From assembly GCA_016892645.1 (NCBI GenBank), contig JAFEMX010000008.1, positions 1 through 64,000 on the forward strand: a DNA stretch of 64,000 nt, read 5' to 3'. This document shows positions 41,201 through 49,498 of this stretch, piece by piece; position 1 is the stretch's first letter; every line of letters begins with the position of its first letter. The position numbers and the translations under genes are program-made. Below the pieces are notes generated by a model. It worked only from the letters and a program-made list of their open reading frames with translations. It did no database searches and was not told where the DNA came from. The DNA comes from Micrococcaceae bacterium RIT 802 (GTDB taxonomy: Bacteria > Actinomycetota > Actinomycetes > Actinomycetales > Micrococcaceae).

Positions 41201-41584
41201 GACACGAACACGGTGAGCCTTCCCGTCTCGCTGGCGTCGCTGGGCGTGACGGAGAAGTCCTCCGGCCAGATCCAGTACCGGGTCTCCACCTGGAGCCAGT
41301 ACAACGCGGATGAGTCCGGCGCCCAGGTGCCGGTCGATGAAACCGATTGGATCGCGTACAACGCCGTGGATCCCGACCTGTGGTTCGAGGGTGCCGGCAC
41401 CGGGACGGCGTTTGCCGACCTTCCGGGCCAGACCCTGACGGCCCACGTCCAGGACTACAGCAACGCCTTCCCGAAGAAGATGGCGATCGCCAAGAAGAAG
41501 GACAACCAGGAGCAGGGCCTCTTCCTGCACCTGCACAACCAGACGGGCGACAAGGCCCAGGTCGTGACCTTCACCAAGCGGTAA
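38225..41584 (+). CDS. Secreted S8 family serine protease (subtilase)
   Basis: A 1,119-residue secreted protease. A Sec signal ends near SVPANA-AP (residue ~33). An inhibitor-I9-like propeptide follows to ~residue 175. The catalytic triad is Asp204 (AVLDTGVDYTHAD), His283 (AGHGTHVSGTAAGYG) and Ser631 (TGTSMATPLTAGIAAL). A protease-associated (PA) domain is inserted between His and Ser (about residues 460-600), as in lactocepin- and cucumisin-like enzymes. After residue ~690 come Fn3-like beta domains. There is no LPXTG or membrane anchor, so it is released. It degrades extracellular protein for nutrition. Strong terminators on both sides isolate it, and a CRP-like site suggests control by carbon status. 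Confidence 0.95.
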   Translation: MNHSHRPRLARAVVAAASGIVLAATMSVPANAAPKDINSTPGSQAQAFGGSALDKQDLNTLQDLKVSGPMVSKKGEVTAYVQFSGEGAFAATQSSSVARGMAKPVKNETKVKQIRKNIKAQGAAAAKASKSEVVYNTTNALPGVALRGDAEAIRSLAQRPDVVKITAVVPKSPTNKGSVVDTKALDAWTALDETGKDVTIAVLDTGVDYTHADFGGPGTVAAYKKAQSSDSLPAANTGLIDPAKFIGGWDLVGDDYNADPDADTYQPVPKPDANPLDCASAGHGTHVSGTAAGYGVDAAGKTFSGDYSKLSAKDVAGMKIGPGSAPEAQLVGIRVFGCEGSSDVVGQALDYVLDPNNDGDFSDRAQIVNMSLGSDNSPVEDPENDIVDALAEQGILSVVASGNAGDVTDVGGSPGNARSSLTVANTVGSKITLDGARILAPADVAGSASGQYSVNFDYASASEEELTGTVVVPDASNKFGCDAFPAGTDFDGKWVWLQWEENSAFPCGSGQRFNNVAAAGGAGVVLDSPRNVFDAGIAGNATIPGIQFNKDFSEKLRPAAEAGTLQVQLDQELIGTASGESGALDTLNSSSSRGVHGSNGIVKPDVAAPGTLIGSAGVGTGNGPAVMTGTSMATPLTAGIAALVAGSGDYTAYQVKSIVMNTATADVTAANGETYGPNRVGSGRVIADAAIKTPVYAYATDAPDLTSLSFGVIELGKKKVTKTSSITVQNKSQWTQHYSLDYVPATTIPGASYSLSTDRVSIQPGKSKKVKVTLTIDPKKFTKTMDPTMDKQQLGLNRQYLADATGRIELTAKGQPALRVPVQAAPKASSDMAVSQKNIKTKKGAVTADVKLKGRGLLQGNGDERVLSLVSAFELGATSAKLPKSADEIPGARAMDLQYVGAASDAPSDGVADGLLNIGVSTFGNWAHLAGGTEIDVEIDTNGDNQADFVTFNTNVDELDLDLAATYNLKTGEQVDLWPTNGLTGETDSNTFDTNTVSLPVSLASLGVTEKSSGQIQYRVSTWSQYNADESGAQVPVDETDWIAYNAVDPDLWFEGAGTGTAFADLPGQTLTAHVQDYSNAFPKKMAIAKKKDNQEQGLFLHLHNQTGDKAQVVTFTKR

Positions 41585-41592
41585 CCGCACCA

Positions 41593-41638
41593 AGAGAAAA
41601 GGTGCCGGCGGTTTCAGACCGCCGGCACCTTTTTCTCT
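41593..41638. terminator. Strong intrinsic terminator after the subtilase gene
   Basis: AGAGAAAAGGTGCCGGCGGT pairs with ACCGCCGGCACC plus TTTTTCTCT across a 5-nt loop, a nearly perfect stem of ~20 bp. A T-run is present on the plus strand and an A-run precedes it, so it works toward the convergent enoyl-CoA hydratase gene too. Confidence 0.93.
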
Positions 41639-41657
41639 GCCCTCATCCTGGGTCCCG

Positions 41658-42485
41658 TCAGGGACGCCCGGCCTCCGGCCGCCAGGGGAAGTCCGGCTCC
41701 CGGCGCTGGAGGAACGCCGCGACCCCTTCGTCGATGTCGGCTCCTGCGGCCATGTCGGACCAGGCGCCGTCCCACGCGGCGGCAAGCTCGGACGGGTCGG
41801 TCGCCGGGTCGCCCGCCGCATCGATCAGCCGTTTGGTGGTGTGCATCGAATAGCGGGAACGGGCCCGTAGTTCCCCGACCAACTCCCGCATCCCGGCGTC
41901 GAACCGGTCGGCGGGCAGCACTTCGGCCACCAGGCCCATGGCCTGGGCACGGTGCGCCGGGAACGTCCGGGCGGACATCAGCACGTATTTCGCCGTGGCC
42001 GGACCGAGCAGGCGGACCAGCCGGTCGACGCCAGCGCGCGGGTAGATGATCCCCAGCTTGGCCGGGGTGATGCCGAACGAGGCATCATCGGAGGCGACGA
42101 TGAAATCGCAGGCGGAGGCCAGCTGCCAGCCGCCGCCCATGCAATGCCCCTGCACGACGGCGATGGTCGGCTTCGCCACCCGGCCCAGCGCGCGGTCCGC
42201 GGCCGTGAGGTGGTCGGTGGCCCCGTCGTCGTCCAGGATGACGTCGCGCAGTTCCCCGATGGACACCCCGGAGCTGAAGGTCCCGCCGTGCCCACGCACC
42301 GTGACGACGTCGACGTCCGTCCGCGCGTCCAGATCGGCGGCCGCCTCCGCGATGGAACGGCACATCGTCCGGGTCAGCGCATTGCGCTGGGCCGGATGGC
42401 GCAGCAGGATCGTGCCGACCCCGGCATCGACCGTGACGGTGATGCCGGGGCCGGTGTCCGGCGCCTCCGCGTCGGGGGTGCTCAT
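41658..42485 (-). CDS. Enoyl-CoA hydratase/isomerase family protein
   Basis: A 275-residue crotonase-fold protein. The CoA oxyanion-hole segments are SSGVSIGELRD and VQGHCMGGGWQLASACDF. The catalytic Glu positions of true hydratases (E144/E164 of rat enzyme) map to ITPAKLGIIYPRAGVDRLV, where the usual Glu is replaced, so it may be an isomerase, hydrolase or dehydratase variant. It is the last gene in an operon behind an aldehyde dehydrogenase (4-nt overlap) and a 3-hydroxyisobutyrate dehydrogenase, which suggests valine or other branched-acid breakdown; a 3-hydroxyisobutyryl-CoA hydrolase role is possible. Confidence 0.85.
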   Translation of the reverse strand: MSTPDAEAPDTGPGITVTVDAGVGTILLRHPAQRNALTRTMCRSIAEAAADLDARTDVDVVTVRGHGGTFSSGVSIGELRDVILDDDGATDHLTAADRALGRVAKPTIAVVQGHCMGGGWQLASACDFIVASDDASFGITPAKLGIIYPRAGVDRLVRLLGPATAKYVLMSARTFPAHRAQAMGLVAEVLPADRFDAGMRELVGELRARSRYSMHTTKRLIDAAGDPATDPSELAAAWDGAWSDMAAGADIDEGVAAFLQRREPDFPWRPEAGRP

Positions 42486-44074
42486 GAACCGTCGCGGGAC
42501 GGGCGGAGCTTGACGTTGATCTGCTTGGTCTGGGTGAAGCCCTCGAGCATCCCCTCGAGGGAGACCTCGCGGCCCATGCCGGACTGCTTGTATCCGCCAT
42601 AGGCCTGGCCGACGACCTGGCCGCCTCCCTGGTTGACCTGGACCCAGCCGGCCTGCAGGGCGTGCGCGGTGTTCAGGGCCCGGTCCAGGTCGTGGCTGAA
42701 GACATAGGCGGCGAGCCCGAAGTGGGTGTCGTTGGCCATCCGGACCACCTCCTCGGTGCTCGAGAAGGGGATCGCCATCAGCACCGGCCCGAAGATCTCC
42801 TCGCGGGCCAGCCGGAAATCGTTGCGGCCACCGCCGAAGACCGTGGGGACGTGGTAGTAGCCGCGCGTCAGCTCGCCCTCGGTGGGGGCGCTGCCGCCGA
42901 GCATGGTCTCGAGCCCGCCCAGGGTGCGCCCCTCGTCGAGGTACCCCGTGATCCCGTCGAACTGCTTGGCATTGATGACGGCCCCCATGTCGCTGGACTC
43001 CTCCAGCGGGTCCCCGACCTTCATGGCCCCGAGACGGGGCACGAGCTGCGCGAGCACGTCGTCGTAGACATCCCGGTGGATGAACAGGCGGGAGCCCGCG
43101 GTGCAGCTCTGGCCCTGGCGGGCGAAGCGCGAGGCCAGCAGCAGCTGGTCCACCAGGTCGTCGTCGACGGCGTCCGGGTAGACGATCGAGGGGTTCTTGC
43201 CGCCGAGTTCGAGTGACATGTGGGCGAGCCGTTCACCGGCCTGGGCGGCGACGCCGCGGCCGACCTCGGTGGAACCGGTGAAGGAGACCTTGTCCACCCC
43301 GGGGTGTTCGGCGAGAGCCTGCCCGATCACCGAACCACGGCCGGTCAGCGCATTCAGGACACCGGCGGGCAGGTGGCGGTTGCAGACCTCGGCCAGCTTC
43401 AGGATGGTCAGCGGCGCATCGTCGGCGGCCTTCAGGATGATGGTGTTTCCGGCGGCCAGGGCCGCGGGGATCTTGAAGCCGGCGATCATCAGCGGGGAGT
43501 TCCACGGCAGGATGGCGGCGACCACCCCGAGCGGCTCGCGCCGGGTGTACTGCAGCTGGTCCTCCCCCGCCGGCAGGGTGGTTCCCTTGACCTCGCCGGC
43601 CACACCGGAGAAGTAGCGGAACAAGGCGACCAGCGTGGCGACCTCGGGGCGTGCCTGGGTGCGGATCGCGTTGCCGGTATCCAGGGCGGTCAGCCGGGCG
43701 AATTCCTCGGCCTCCGCTTCGATGTCGTCGGCGATCAGGGCCAGGGGGCGTGCCCGCCGGGTGAAGTGCAATGCGGCCCAGGCCGGGAAGGCCCGGCGGG
43801 CGGCGTCGACGGCCCGGTCGACGTCCTGCGTCTGCGAGGCGGGGACCCGGGCGATGACCGAATCGCGCAGGGCGGGGTTGGCGACCTCACGCCACTGCCC
43901 CGATGCGGAATCGACGCGTTCACCACCGATCCATTGCGGCCAGTCCAGGACGTCGGATCCGGACGAGCGCCCGGTGTCCACCGATGTCCCGGCGGCCTCG
44001 TTGACCGCGGTCCGGGCGGCCGTTTGCCGCTCGCTGCCGGCGGGGTCGTTCGTCGTGTCGGTGTTCTGGCTCAT
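42482..44074 (-). CDS. NAD(P)-dependent aldehyde dehydrogenase
   Basis: A 530-residue enzyme with ~30 extra N-terminal residues. Catalytic Cys lies in FARQGQSCTAGSRLF, catalytic Glu in MSLELGGKNPSIVY, the NAD-binding FTGSTEVGRGVA and EEIFGPVLMAIPF are all normal. It oxidises an aldehyde to the acid without CoA: the GQSCTAG sequence is unlike the CoA-acylating MmsA (methylmalonate semialdehyde) type. Its start overlaps the 3-HIBADH gene and its end overlaps the hydratase gene, so the three are one operon. The aldehyde is not known. Confidence 0.92.
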   Translation of the reverse strand: MSQNTDTTNDPAGSERQTAARTAVNEAAGTSVDTGRSSGSDVLDWPQWIGGERVDSASGQWREVANPALRDSVIARVPASQTQDVDRAVDAARRAFPAWAALHFTRRARPLALIADDIEAEAEEFARLTALDTGNAIRTQARPEVATLVALFRYFSGVAGEVKGTTLPAGEDQLQYTRREPLGVVAAILPWNSPLMIAGFKIPAALAAGNTIILKAADDAPLTILKLAEVCNRHLPAGVLNALTGRGSVIGQALAEHPGVDKVSFTGSTEVGRGVAAQAGERLAHMSLELGGKNPSIVYPDAVDDDLVDQLLLASRFARQGQSCTAGSRLFIHRDVYDDVLAQLVPRLGAMKVGDPLEESSDMGAVINAKQFDGITGYLDEGRTLGGLETMLGGSAPTEGELTRGYYHVPTVFGGGRNDFRLAREEIFGPVLMAIPFSSTEEVVRMANDTHFGLAAYVFSHDLDRALNTAHALQAGWVQVNQGGGQVVGQAYGGYKQSGMGREVSLEGMLEGFTQTKQINVKLRPSRDGS

Positions 44075-45006
44075 GCTGCGCCTCCGGTGGTCGAAACGGG
44101 TGTCGTGGCACCCGGTTGGTGGGAACCGTCGATGAGCTGGACGATCGCGGAACAGTCCAGCCCCTTCTTCCCATCCTGCACCAGTGTCTCGAACATTGAC
44201 GAGACCTGCTCGGCCAGCGCCAGGGGCGTTCCGGTCTGCCGGGCGGCCGCCAGGGCCAGGTTGATGTCCTTGTGGGCCAGCTCGGTGGTGAAGGTCGGGG
44301 CGAAATCGTTGTTGGAGGCAGCGGTGGGCACGACGCCGGGCAACGGGTACCAGGTGCGCAAGGCCCAGCTGTCACCGGATGAGACGCTGGCGATGTTCCA
44401 GAAGACCTTGCGGTCCAGCCCGAGCCGATCCGCGAGGACGGCTCCCTCGGAGGTGGAGGCCAGGTTGATGAAGAGGATGAGGTTGTTGCAGATCTTGGCG
44501 GCCTGGCCGGTGGTGGCCGCCCCGGTGGGGATGATGTTCCCGGCCATCGGTTCGATGTAGGAGGTGGCGTCCCGGACGGCGTCGTCCTGTCCCCCCACCA
44601 TGAAGGTCAGGGTGCCGGCTTCGGCGCCGGAGATCCCACCGGAGACGGGGGCATCGACGAAGCGGTTTCCGTGGGCCGCTGCCGCGTCATGCAGTGTCTG
44701 CGCGGATTCGATGTCGATGGTGGAGGAGTCCACCAGCAGGACATCGGTGCCGACGGTTTCGAGGATCCCGCCCTCGCCGAGGTAGACGGCCTTGGCGTGG
44801 TCGCCCTTGGGCAGCATCGTGAAGACGACCTCGGCGCCATCGATGGCCTCGGCGATGCTTCCGACCGGCGTGACGCCGTGGGCGGTGGCACCGGCCAGGG
44901 CGTCTGCGCTGAGGTCGAAGCCCCGCACGGAGTGCCCCGCCTTGACGAGGTTCGCCGTCATGGGCCCGCCCATGTGTCCGAGTCCGATCCATCCAACAGT
45001 CGCCAT
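44071..45006 (-). CDS. 3-Hydroxyisobutyrate dehydrogenase-like NAD(P)-dependent enzyme
   Basis: A 311-residue beta-hydroxyacid dehydrogenase. Rossmann start VGWIGLGHMGGPMTANLVKAG, substrate loop DAPVSGGISGAEAGTL, catalytic Lys in GQAAKICNNLILF, and the tail KDINLALAAARQTGTPLALAEQV are those of 3-hydroxyisobutyrate dehydrogenase. The start ATG 45006 has AAGGGCAGG upstream; longer frames have no support. It heads the operon with aldehyde dehydrogenase and enoyl-CoA hydratase and diverges from a LysR gene over 136 nt, so a LysR-type inducer probably controls it. Tartronate semialdehyde reductase is a related alternative. Confidence 0.9.
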   Translation of the reverse strand: MATVGWIGLGHMGGPMTANLVKAGHSVRGFDLSADALAGATAHGVTPVGSIAEAIDGAEVVFTMLPKGDHAKAVYLGEGGILETVGTDVLLVDSSTIDIESAQTLHDAAAAHGNRFVDAPVSGGISGAEAGTLTFMVGGQDDAVRDATSYIEPMAGNIIPTGAATTGQAAKICNNLILFINLASTSEGAVLADRLGLDRKVFWNIASVSSGDSWALRTWYPLPGVVPTAASNNDFAPTFTTELAHKDINLALAAARQTGTPLALAEQVSSMFETLVQDGKKGLDCSAIVQLIDGSHQPGATTPVSTTGGAA

Positions 45007-45079
45007 GGCCTGCCTGCCCTTCAATGTGGTGTCCGGCGGGGTTCGCCGTCGCTTATGACCACCATCACATGCTGCTATG

Positions 45080-45126
45080 GTGCATTCAAGCACTAAATAG
45101 GCATAAGTACTGTGCACTGATGCACA
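45080..45126. promoter_or_regulatory. Two dyads in the divergent LysR promoter region
   Basis: GTGC-ATTCAA-GCAC (45080-45093) and the perfect TGTGCA-CTGA-TGCACA (45111-45126) share the TGCA core and are 31 nt apart. This fits a recognition and an activation site of the LysR protein encoded 16 nt further on. Confidence 0.5.
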
Positions 45127-45142
45127 GCAAGGAGGGTGGGCG

Positions 45143-46048
45143 ATGACGACGAACAGATTCCCAAGCCCCGACGACCTGTTGATCCTGCTCACCGTTGCCC
45201 GGCTGGGGCGTTTCACAGCGGTCGCCGAGGCATTGGAGACGACCCACACCACCGTCTCCCGCAGGATTGCCGCACTGGATCGTCAGCTGGGCGGGCGCAC
45301 CCTGGCCCGGACCACGAGCGGGTGGGAACTGACGGACCTGGGACGGCACGCGCTGCGCGCGGCCGAGTCGATCGAATCGAGTCTGGCCGCGTTGAAGGCC
45401 GAGGTGAGCCAACGCGGGGAGAGCGTTGCCGGGGTCGTACGTGTCCATGTCAGCGATGCCTTCGGCGCCTACATTGCAGGACCGGCCGTCGTGGGCCTGC
45501 AGCGCGACCACCCTCGGTTGAAGGTCGAGCTGCTCAGTGCAACACGCCGGGCCAGCCGGAACCGGTCCGGCGTCGATCTGGAAGTGGTCGCCGGACGCGT
45601 GGAGGATTCCCGGGCGGAGGTCATGGTGCTCTGCGAATACGTGTTGCGCCTCTTCGCCAGCCCAGGGTATCTGCAGGAGGAGGGAACCCCGTCGTCGCTG
45701 TCCGATCTGGGCCGGCACCGTTTCGTTTCCTACGTTGATTCGGAGCTGCAGGTCGCCGAGCTCGACTACCGCTCCACCGGCCTGCCCGTGCCGTCGGCGG
45801 CCTTCCAGGCCACCAGCATCTTCGCCCAGCTCCAGGCGGTGCGGGCGGGCGGCGGGATCGGCATGCTGCCCTCCTATGTGGTCCATGGCGACGAGGGCTT
45901 CGCCCCGGTCCTGGCCGGTTCCTTCGAACGGCGCGTCACCTACTCCGCGCTCGCCCGCCCCGAATCGCTGCGCTCCCCCGGGGTCCAGGCGGTCATCGGC
46001 GCCTTCCTGGCCGAAACCCGGCTCCGCCGCGCGGCCCTCGCGTCCTGA
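45143..46048 (+). CDS. LysR family regulator of the catabolic operon
   Basis: A 301-residue LysR protein. The helix-turn-helix is LGRFTAVAEALETTHTTVSR followed by RIAALDRQLGGRTLARTTSG. The effector domain follows with VRVHVSDAFGAYI. The ATG has AAGGAGG 9 nt upstream. It is divergent from the 3-HIBADH operon, the classical arrangement for a LysR activator that controls its neighbour. The inducer is probably an intermediate of that pathway. Confidence 0.92.
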   Translation: MTTNRFPSPDDLLILLTVARLGRFTAVAEALETTHTTVSRRIAALDRQLGGRTLARTTSGWELTDLGRHALRAAESIESSLAALKAEVSQRGESVAGVVRVHVSDAFGAYIAGPAVVGLQRDHPRLKVELLSATRRASRNRSGVDLEVVAGRVEDSRAEVMVLCEYVLRLFASPGYLQEEGTPSSLSDLGRHRFVSYVDSELQVAELDYRSTGLPVPSAAFQATSIFAQLQAVRAGGGIGMLPSYVVHGDEGFAPVLAGSFERRVTYSALARPESLRSPGVQAVIGAFLAETRLRRAALAS

Positions 46049-46059
46049 CGGGGCCCTCT

Positions 46060-46092
46060 TCTCATCGTCATCTCATCTGGAACCCGCAGAAT
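46060..46092 (+). promoter_or_regulatory. Direct repeats and -10 box of the kinase operon
   Basis: TCTCATC occurs at 46060 and 46071, an 11-bp period, as expected of a tandem OmpR-type response-regulator dimer. CAGAAT (46087-46092) ends 6 nt before the ATG of the first gene, so the repeats cover the -35 region and the mRNA would be leaderless. Confidence 0.6.
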
Positions 46093-46098
46093 GGATGC

Positions 46099-46488
46099 AT
46101 GCACGCAAAATACCGGCGCCGGATCGCCGGAGCCGTGATCGCCCTCCTGGTGCTGGGGGTGGGCATCATCGGCCTCGCCCGCGTTCTCGCCAGCCCGCCG
46201 GCCCAGGACCTGGGACCCGGTATCGTCGTTGACCGCAGCGCGACGGCTCCGCCGGTCGGCACGCCCACCGGACCGGGCACGGAGCCGACGGGTACGCCGT
46301 CATCGGGTGCCTCGATGGCGCCATCCGACGGCGCCCCGCCTGGCCCGTCGACCTCTCCCGACCCATCAACCACCCGCCCGAGCCCGACGCACGCCTCCTT
46401 GCATCCGCGCGCGCCAGTCACGCCGCTTCCCCCCTCGGACCCCGACGACGATGACGACGACGGTGACGACGATGGCGCCGACGACTAG
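46099..46488 (+). CDS. Single-pass membrane protein with acidic tail
   Basis: A 129-residue protein. The basic start (MHAKYRRR) and one hydrophobic helix (IAGAVIALLVLGVGIIGLARVLA) anchor it in the membrane; no cleavable signal is evident. The rest is extracytoplasmic Pro/Thr/Ser/Ala-rich and ends in 17 residues mostly Asp (DPDDDDDDGDDDGADD). The acidic tail could bind divalent cations. It is the first gene of the histidine kinase operon and its 3' end overlaps the kinase gene by 17 nt. I do not recognise a family, though small Pro/Asp-rich proteins preceding this type of kinase recur in Micrococcaceae. It may be a sensor partner. Confidence 0.68.
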   Translation: MHAKYRRRIAGAVIALLVLGVGIIGLARVLASPPAQDLGPGIVVDRSATAPPVGTPTGPGTEPTGTPSSGASMAPSDGAPPGPSTSPDPSTTRPSPTHASLHPRAPVTPLPPSDPDDDDDDGDDDGADD

Positions 46489-47941
46489 GGTCCCGGGCCG
46501 TCGGTGGTCGATTCGCTCCCGGGTGCTCGGCGGGATGCTCACCCTGGTTGGCCTCGCCCTGGTCCTGGCCGGCACGGTCATCTACACCGTCGAACGCCGC
46601 GAGCTCAACGACCGCCTGGACGACTCGCTCTCCCGCACCGTCCAGGAGTTCCGTGTCCTGGCGGGAACGGGCCTGGATCCGCGCACCCACCAGCCGTATG
46701 CACATGCGGAGGACCTCCTGTACACGGCCATGCAGCGCACCTTGCCCTCCGCCAACCAGGGCATGGTGGCGCTGACCGGCAACCGGCTGCAATGGACCGC
46801 CCCCGATGTCGTACGGCTGCGGCTGGAGGACGACCCGGGCTTCCTCTCCTGGGCCACCGCCCCCGACCGGGACCAGGGAGTCAGGATCGAGACGGTTCCA
46901 ACCCAGACGACCACCTACCGGGCGGTCACCGTCCCGGTCCAGCTGTCCTCGGATCCGGTACCCGGGCGCTTCGTGCTGGCCTATGACTACTCGGCCGAGC
47001 TTCGTCGCATCAACCAGAATTTCGCCGTCTTCTCCGCCGTCGGCGTTCTGGTCATGGTGGTGGCCGGAGCCGTGGCCTGGTTCTTTGTCGAGCGGATGTT
47101 GCGGCCGATCAGGATATTGCGGAACACCTCCCAGCAGATCTCGGAGTCGGACCTGTCCCGCCGGATCGCGGTCTCGGGAACCGATGAGTTCGCCGACCTC
47201 ACCACCACCATCAACGCCATGCTCGACCGGCTCGAGGGCGCCGTCGAATCCCAGCGTCGGCTGCTGGACGACGTCGGTCACGAGCTGCGTACACCCGTCA
47301 CCATCGTGCGGGGCCATCTCGAGGTCATGGACGCCCGGGACCCCGACGACGTGGATCAGGCACGGGAAATCTCCCTGGACGAGCTGGGGCGCATGTCGCT
47401 GCTGATCAACGACCTGGTGACGCTGGCGACCTCTAACCGGACAGATTTCGTCGTGCCACGGCCCATCGACGTCAACATCCTCCTGGACGAGGTCCTGGAC
47501 AAGGCATCCGCCCTCGGCGAGCGCCGTTGGTCCATTGCCGAGCGGGTCGAAGCCCGGGTGTGGCTCGATCCCGTTCGCCTCACCCAGGCCATGCTGCAAT
47601 TGTGCGCGAATGCCGTGAAGTTCTCCGGATCCGATTCCGTGATCACCCTGGGCGCCCGGCTACTCGATACTCCCCGCGGCACCGCCCCGGACCGGCGTGA
47701 ACTCCGCCTCTGGGTGAGCGACAACGGAGTCGGCATTCCCCCGGAGGACCAGGCCCGCATCTTCGACCGCTTCGGCAGGGCCCGCAACAGCAGCCGCATG
47801 GAGGGGTCGGGCCTGGGGCTGAGCATTGTCTCGGCGATCGCGGCGGCGCATGGTGGAATGGTGTCCGTGGACTCGGAGACCGGAAACGGGTCGACATTCA
47901 ACATCGACATCCCGGTCACGGGAGGAACCGGGCGTCCATGA
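46472..47941 (+). CDS. Sensor histidine kinase
   Basis: A 489-residue kinase. One helix near residues 18-40, an extracytoplasmic sensor of ~140 residues, a second helix near 183-206, then a HAMP domain (PIRILRNTSQQISESDLSRR). H-box LLDDVGHELRTP has His270; the N, G1 and G2 boxes are CANAVKFS, DNGVGIP and GSGLGLSIVSAI. ATG 46472 is favoured over an in-frame ATG seven codons earlier because both lie inside the preceding gene and 46472 gives a typical short N-terminus. It is followed at once by its response regulator (ATGA overlap). Confidence 0.93.
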   Translation: MAPTTRVPGRRWSIRSRVLGGMLTLVGLALVLAGTVIYTVERRELNDRLDDSLSRTVQEFRVLAGTGLDPRTHQPYAHAEDLLYTAMQRTLPSANQGMVALTGNRLQWTAPDVVRLRLEDDPGFLSWATAPDRDQGVRIETVPTQTTTYRAVTVPVQLSSDPVPGRFVLAYDYSAELRRINQNFAVFSAVGVLVMVVAGAVAWFFVERMLRPIRILRNTSQQISESDLSRRIAVSGTDEFADLTTTINAMLDRLEGAVESQRRLLDDVGHELRTPVTIVRGHLEVMDARDPDDVDQAREISLDELGRMSLLINDLVTLATSNRTDFVVPRPIDVNILLDEVLDKASALGERRWSIAERVEARVWLDPVRLTQAMLQLCANAVKFSGSDSVITLGARLLDTPRGTAPDRRELRLWVSDNGVGIPPEDQARIFDRFGRARNSSRMEGSGLGLSIVSAIAAAHGGMVSVDSETGNGSTFNIDIPVTGGTGRP

Positions 47942-48606
47942 GCCGCATCCTGATCATCGAGGACGAGCAACGCATCAGCTCCTTTGTGGCCAAGGGCCTC
48001 AAGGCCGCCGGCCTGGTCCCCACGGTGGCCGATACCGGGCATGAAGGCGGGGAACTGGCCCTCAGCGGGTCATTCGAACTGATCATCCTTGACCTGGGCC
48101 TGCCGGACGAGGACGGCTTCTCCGTGCTGCGCCGCTTGCGCGAGCAGGACCTCTCGACACCGGTCATCATCCTGACGGCGCGTGGCGGCGTTGAAGATAC
48201 GGTGGCCGGACTCCAAAGCGGAGCGGACGATTACATGGCCAAGCCCTTCCACTTCGACGAGCTTCTGGCCCGCGTCCGGTTGCGCCTGCGGACCGGTGAC
48301 AACGGCGCCGACACCGCGGTGATGCGCCACGGCAGCCTGGAGATGGACTTCCTGCACCGACGAGCCCGGGTCCACGATCGGGAAGTCGACTTGTCAGCCC
48401 GCGAGTTCTCGCTTGCCGAGGCATTCATCCGCAATCCCGGTCAGGTGCTCAGCCGCGAACAGCTCCTGTCCCGCGTCTGGGGCTACGACTTCGACCCCGG
48501 CTCCAACGTCGTGGATGTTTATGTCCGCTACCTCCGCAACAAGCTGGGCAGCGAACGCTTCGAAACCGTGCGTGGGGTGGGATACCGGTTGGTTGCCGAT
48601 TCCTGA
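47938..48606 (+). CDS. OmpR-family response regulator
   Basis: A 222-residue regulator. The receiver domain has Asp52 (LIILDLGLPDEDG), the acidic pair EDE near the start and Lys of YMAKPFHF. The C-terminal winged helix ends in VVDVYVRYLRNKLG, ETVRGVGYRLVAD. It is coupled to the kinase gene. The 11-bp CTCAT repeats before this operon and before the DUF4956/VTC operon are the natural candidates for its sites. Its stop lies 7 nt from the end of the convergent VTC gene. Confidence 0.95.
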   Translation: MSRILIIEDEQRISSFVAKGLKAAGLVPTVADTGHEGGELALSGSFELIILDLGLPDEDGFSVLRRLREQDLSTPVIILTARGGVEDTVAGLQSGADDYMAKPFHFDELLARVRLRLRTGDNGADTAVMRHGSLEMDFLHRRARVHDREVDLSAREFSLAEAFIRNPGQVLSREQLLSRVWGYDFDPGSNVVDVYVRYLRNKLGSERFETVRGVGYRLVADS

Positions 48607-48613
48607 GTTTTCG

Positions 48614-49498
48614 TCATGCAGCCCGGTCGCGCTCCCAACCAAAGTGCCGGCGTAGGAGTCTGCTCCACCGATTGGCCGGCAATTCGGGGTGCAGGAGGGC
48701 CACGCCGAGGCAGTACTTGCTCATGCTCACCGGGCGGATGCCCAGGCCGGCCAGGGCCCGGTCCGCGGCGCCGCGCCCGTCGACGGTCTTCGTTTCGACA
48801 ACGACGAGGTCGGGTCCACGCAACGGGCCCCCGCCATTCGAGTAAACGAGGTCGACGTCGCAGGTGAGTCGCTCGCCATCCTCGGGGTTGACGAACGTTC
48901 CGCGCACGTATCCACTATCAAGTACCGGCAGCAACTTCGGGGTCCGTTGGCCGTACTCGGAGGCCAGTACATCAGCGAGGAAGGCATGGCCAGCCGATGT
49001 CAGCGTGCCGGCATCGTGCAGGTCCTGCGGAAGACGATGCTTCACCGTCGCACCGCGTCTACCCTTCGTCTTGACCTCGAACATGGACAGTCCGGTGTCC
49101 CTGTAGGTGCGGGAACGAACCTTGTATCGGTGCCGGCGTCCTTGACGATGGGCGCGGTACTGTTCGAAATCCGGGGTGTCGAAGTAGACCGATTCATAGC
49201 AGAAGGTGCGCAAGCCCTCGATCTCCAGGACGCGGAATCGGGGGTCCAAGCCGTCGGCCAATGCCGTGAACTGTGCGGGAGTCAGCAGGAACTTGCGGTC
49301 GACCCGCGTCTGCAGGGCCGCCTCCCGCATGACCTCATCCAAGCCGATCGGATCTCGACGTCGGACAGCCGCTTCGAGGGCGGCGCAGGCTGCCCGGGAG
49401 GTTCTGGTGATGCGGGCGTTACCGGTCGGTGCCGGGTCCTCCGCGGACATCGACGCCAGGCGGCCCACCGGCGGCGCTTCGCCCCTGTCCGGGCTCAT
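48614..49498 (-). CDS. VTC-domain polyphosphate polymerase-like protein
   Basis: A 294-residue protein with a VTC tunnel domain. Expected parts are present: VDRKFLLTPAQF, CYESVYFDTPDF, the basic strand RRHRYKVRSRTYRDTG, FEVKTKGRRG, and KYCLGVALLHPEL. In yeast Vtc4 this tunnel, lined by Arg and Lys, makes polyphosphate from ATP at the membrane. The gene's start overlaps the DUF4956 gene stop (4 nt), and the two families commonly occur together. DUF4956 is the likely membrane partner. A second in-frame ATG 16 codons later would also give the full domain. Polymerase activity is inferred. Confidence 0.88.
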   Translation of the reverse strand: MSPDRGEAPPVGRLASMSAEDPAPTGNARITRTSRAACAALEAAVRRRDPIGLDEVMREAALQTRVDRKFLLTPAQFTALADGLDPRFRVLEIEGLRTFCYESVYFDTPDFEQYRAHRQGRRHRYKVRSRTYRDTGLSMFEVKTKGRRGATVKHRLPQDLHDAGTLTSAGHAFLADVLASEYGQRTPKLLPVLDSGYVRGTFVNPEDGERLTCDVDLVYSNGGGPLRGPDLVVVETKTVDGRGAADRALAGLGIRPVSMSKYCLGVALLHPELPANRWSRLLRRHFGWERDRAA

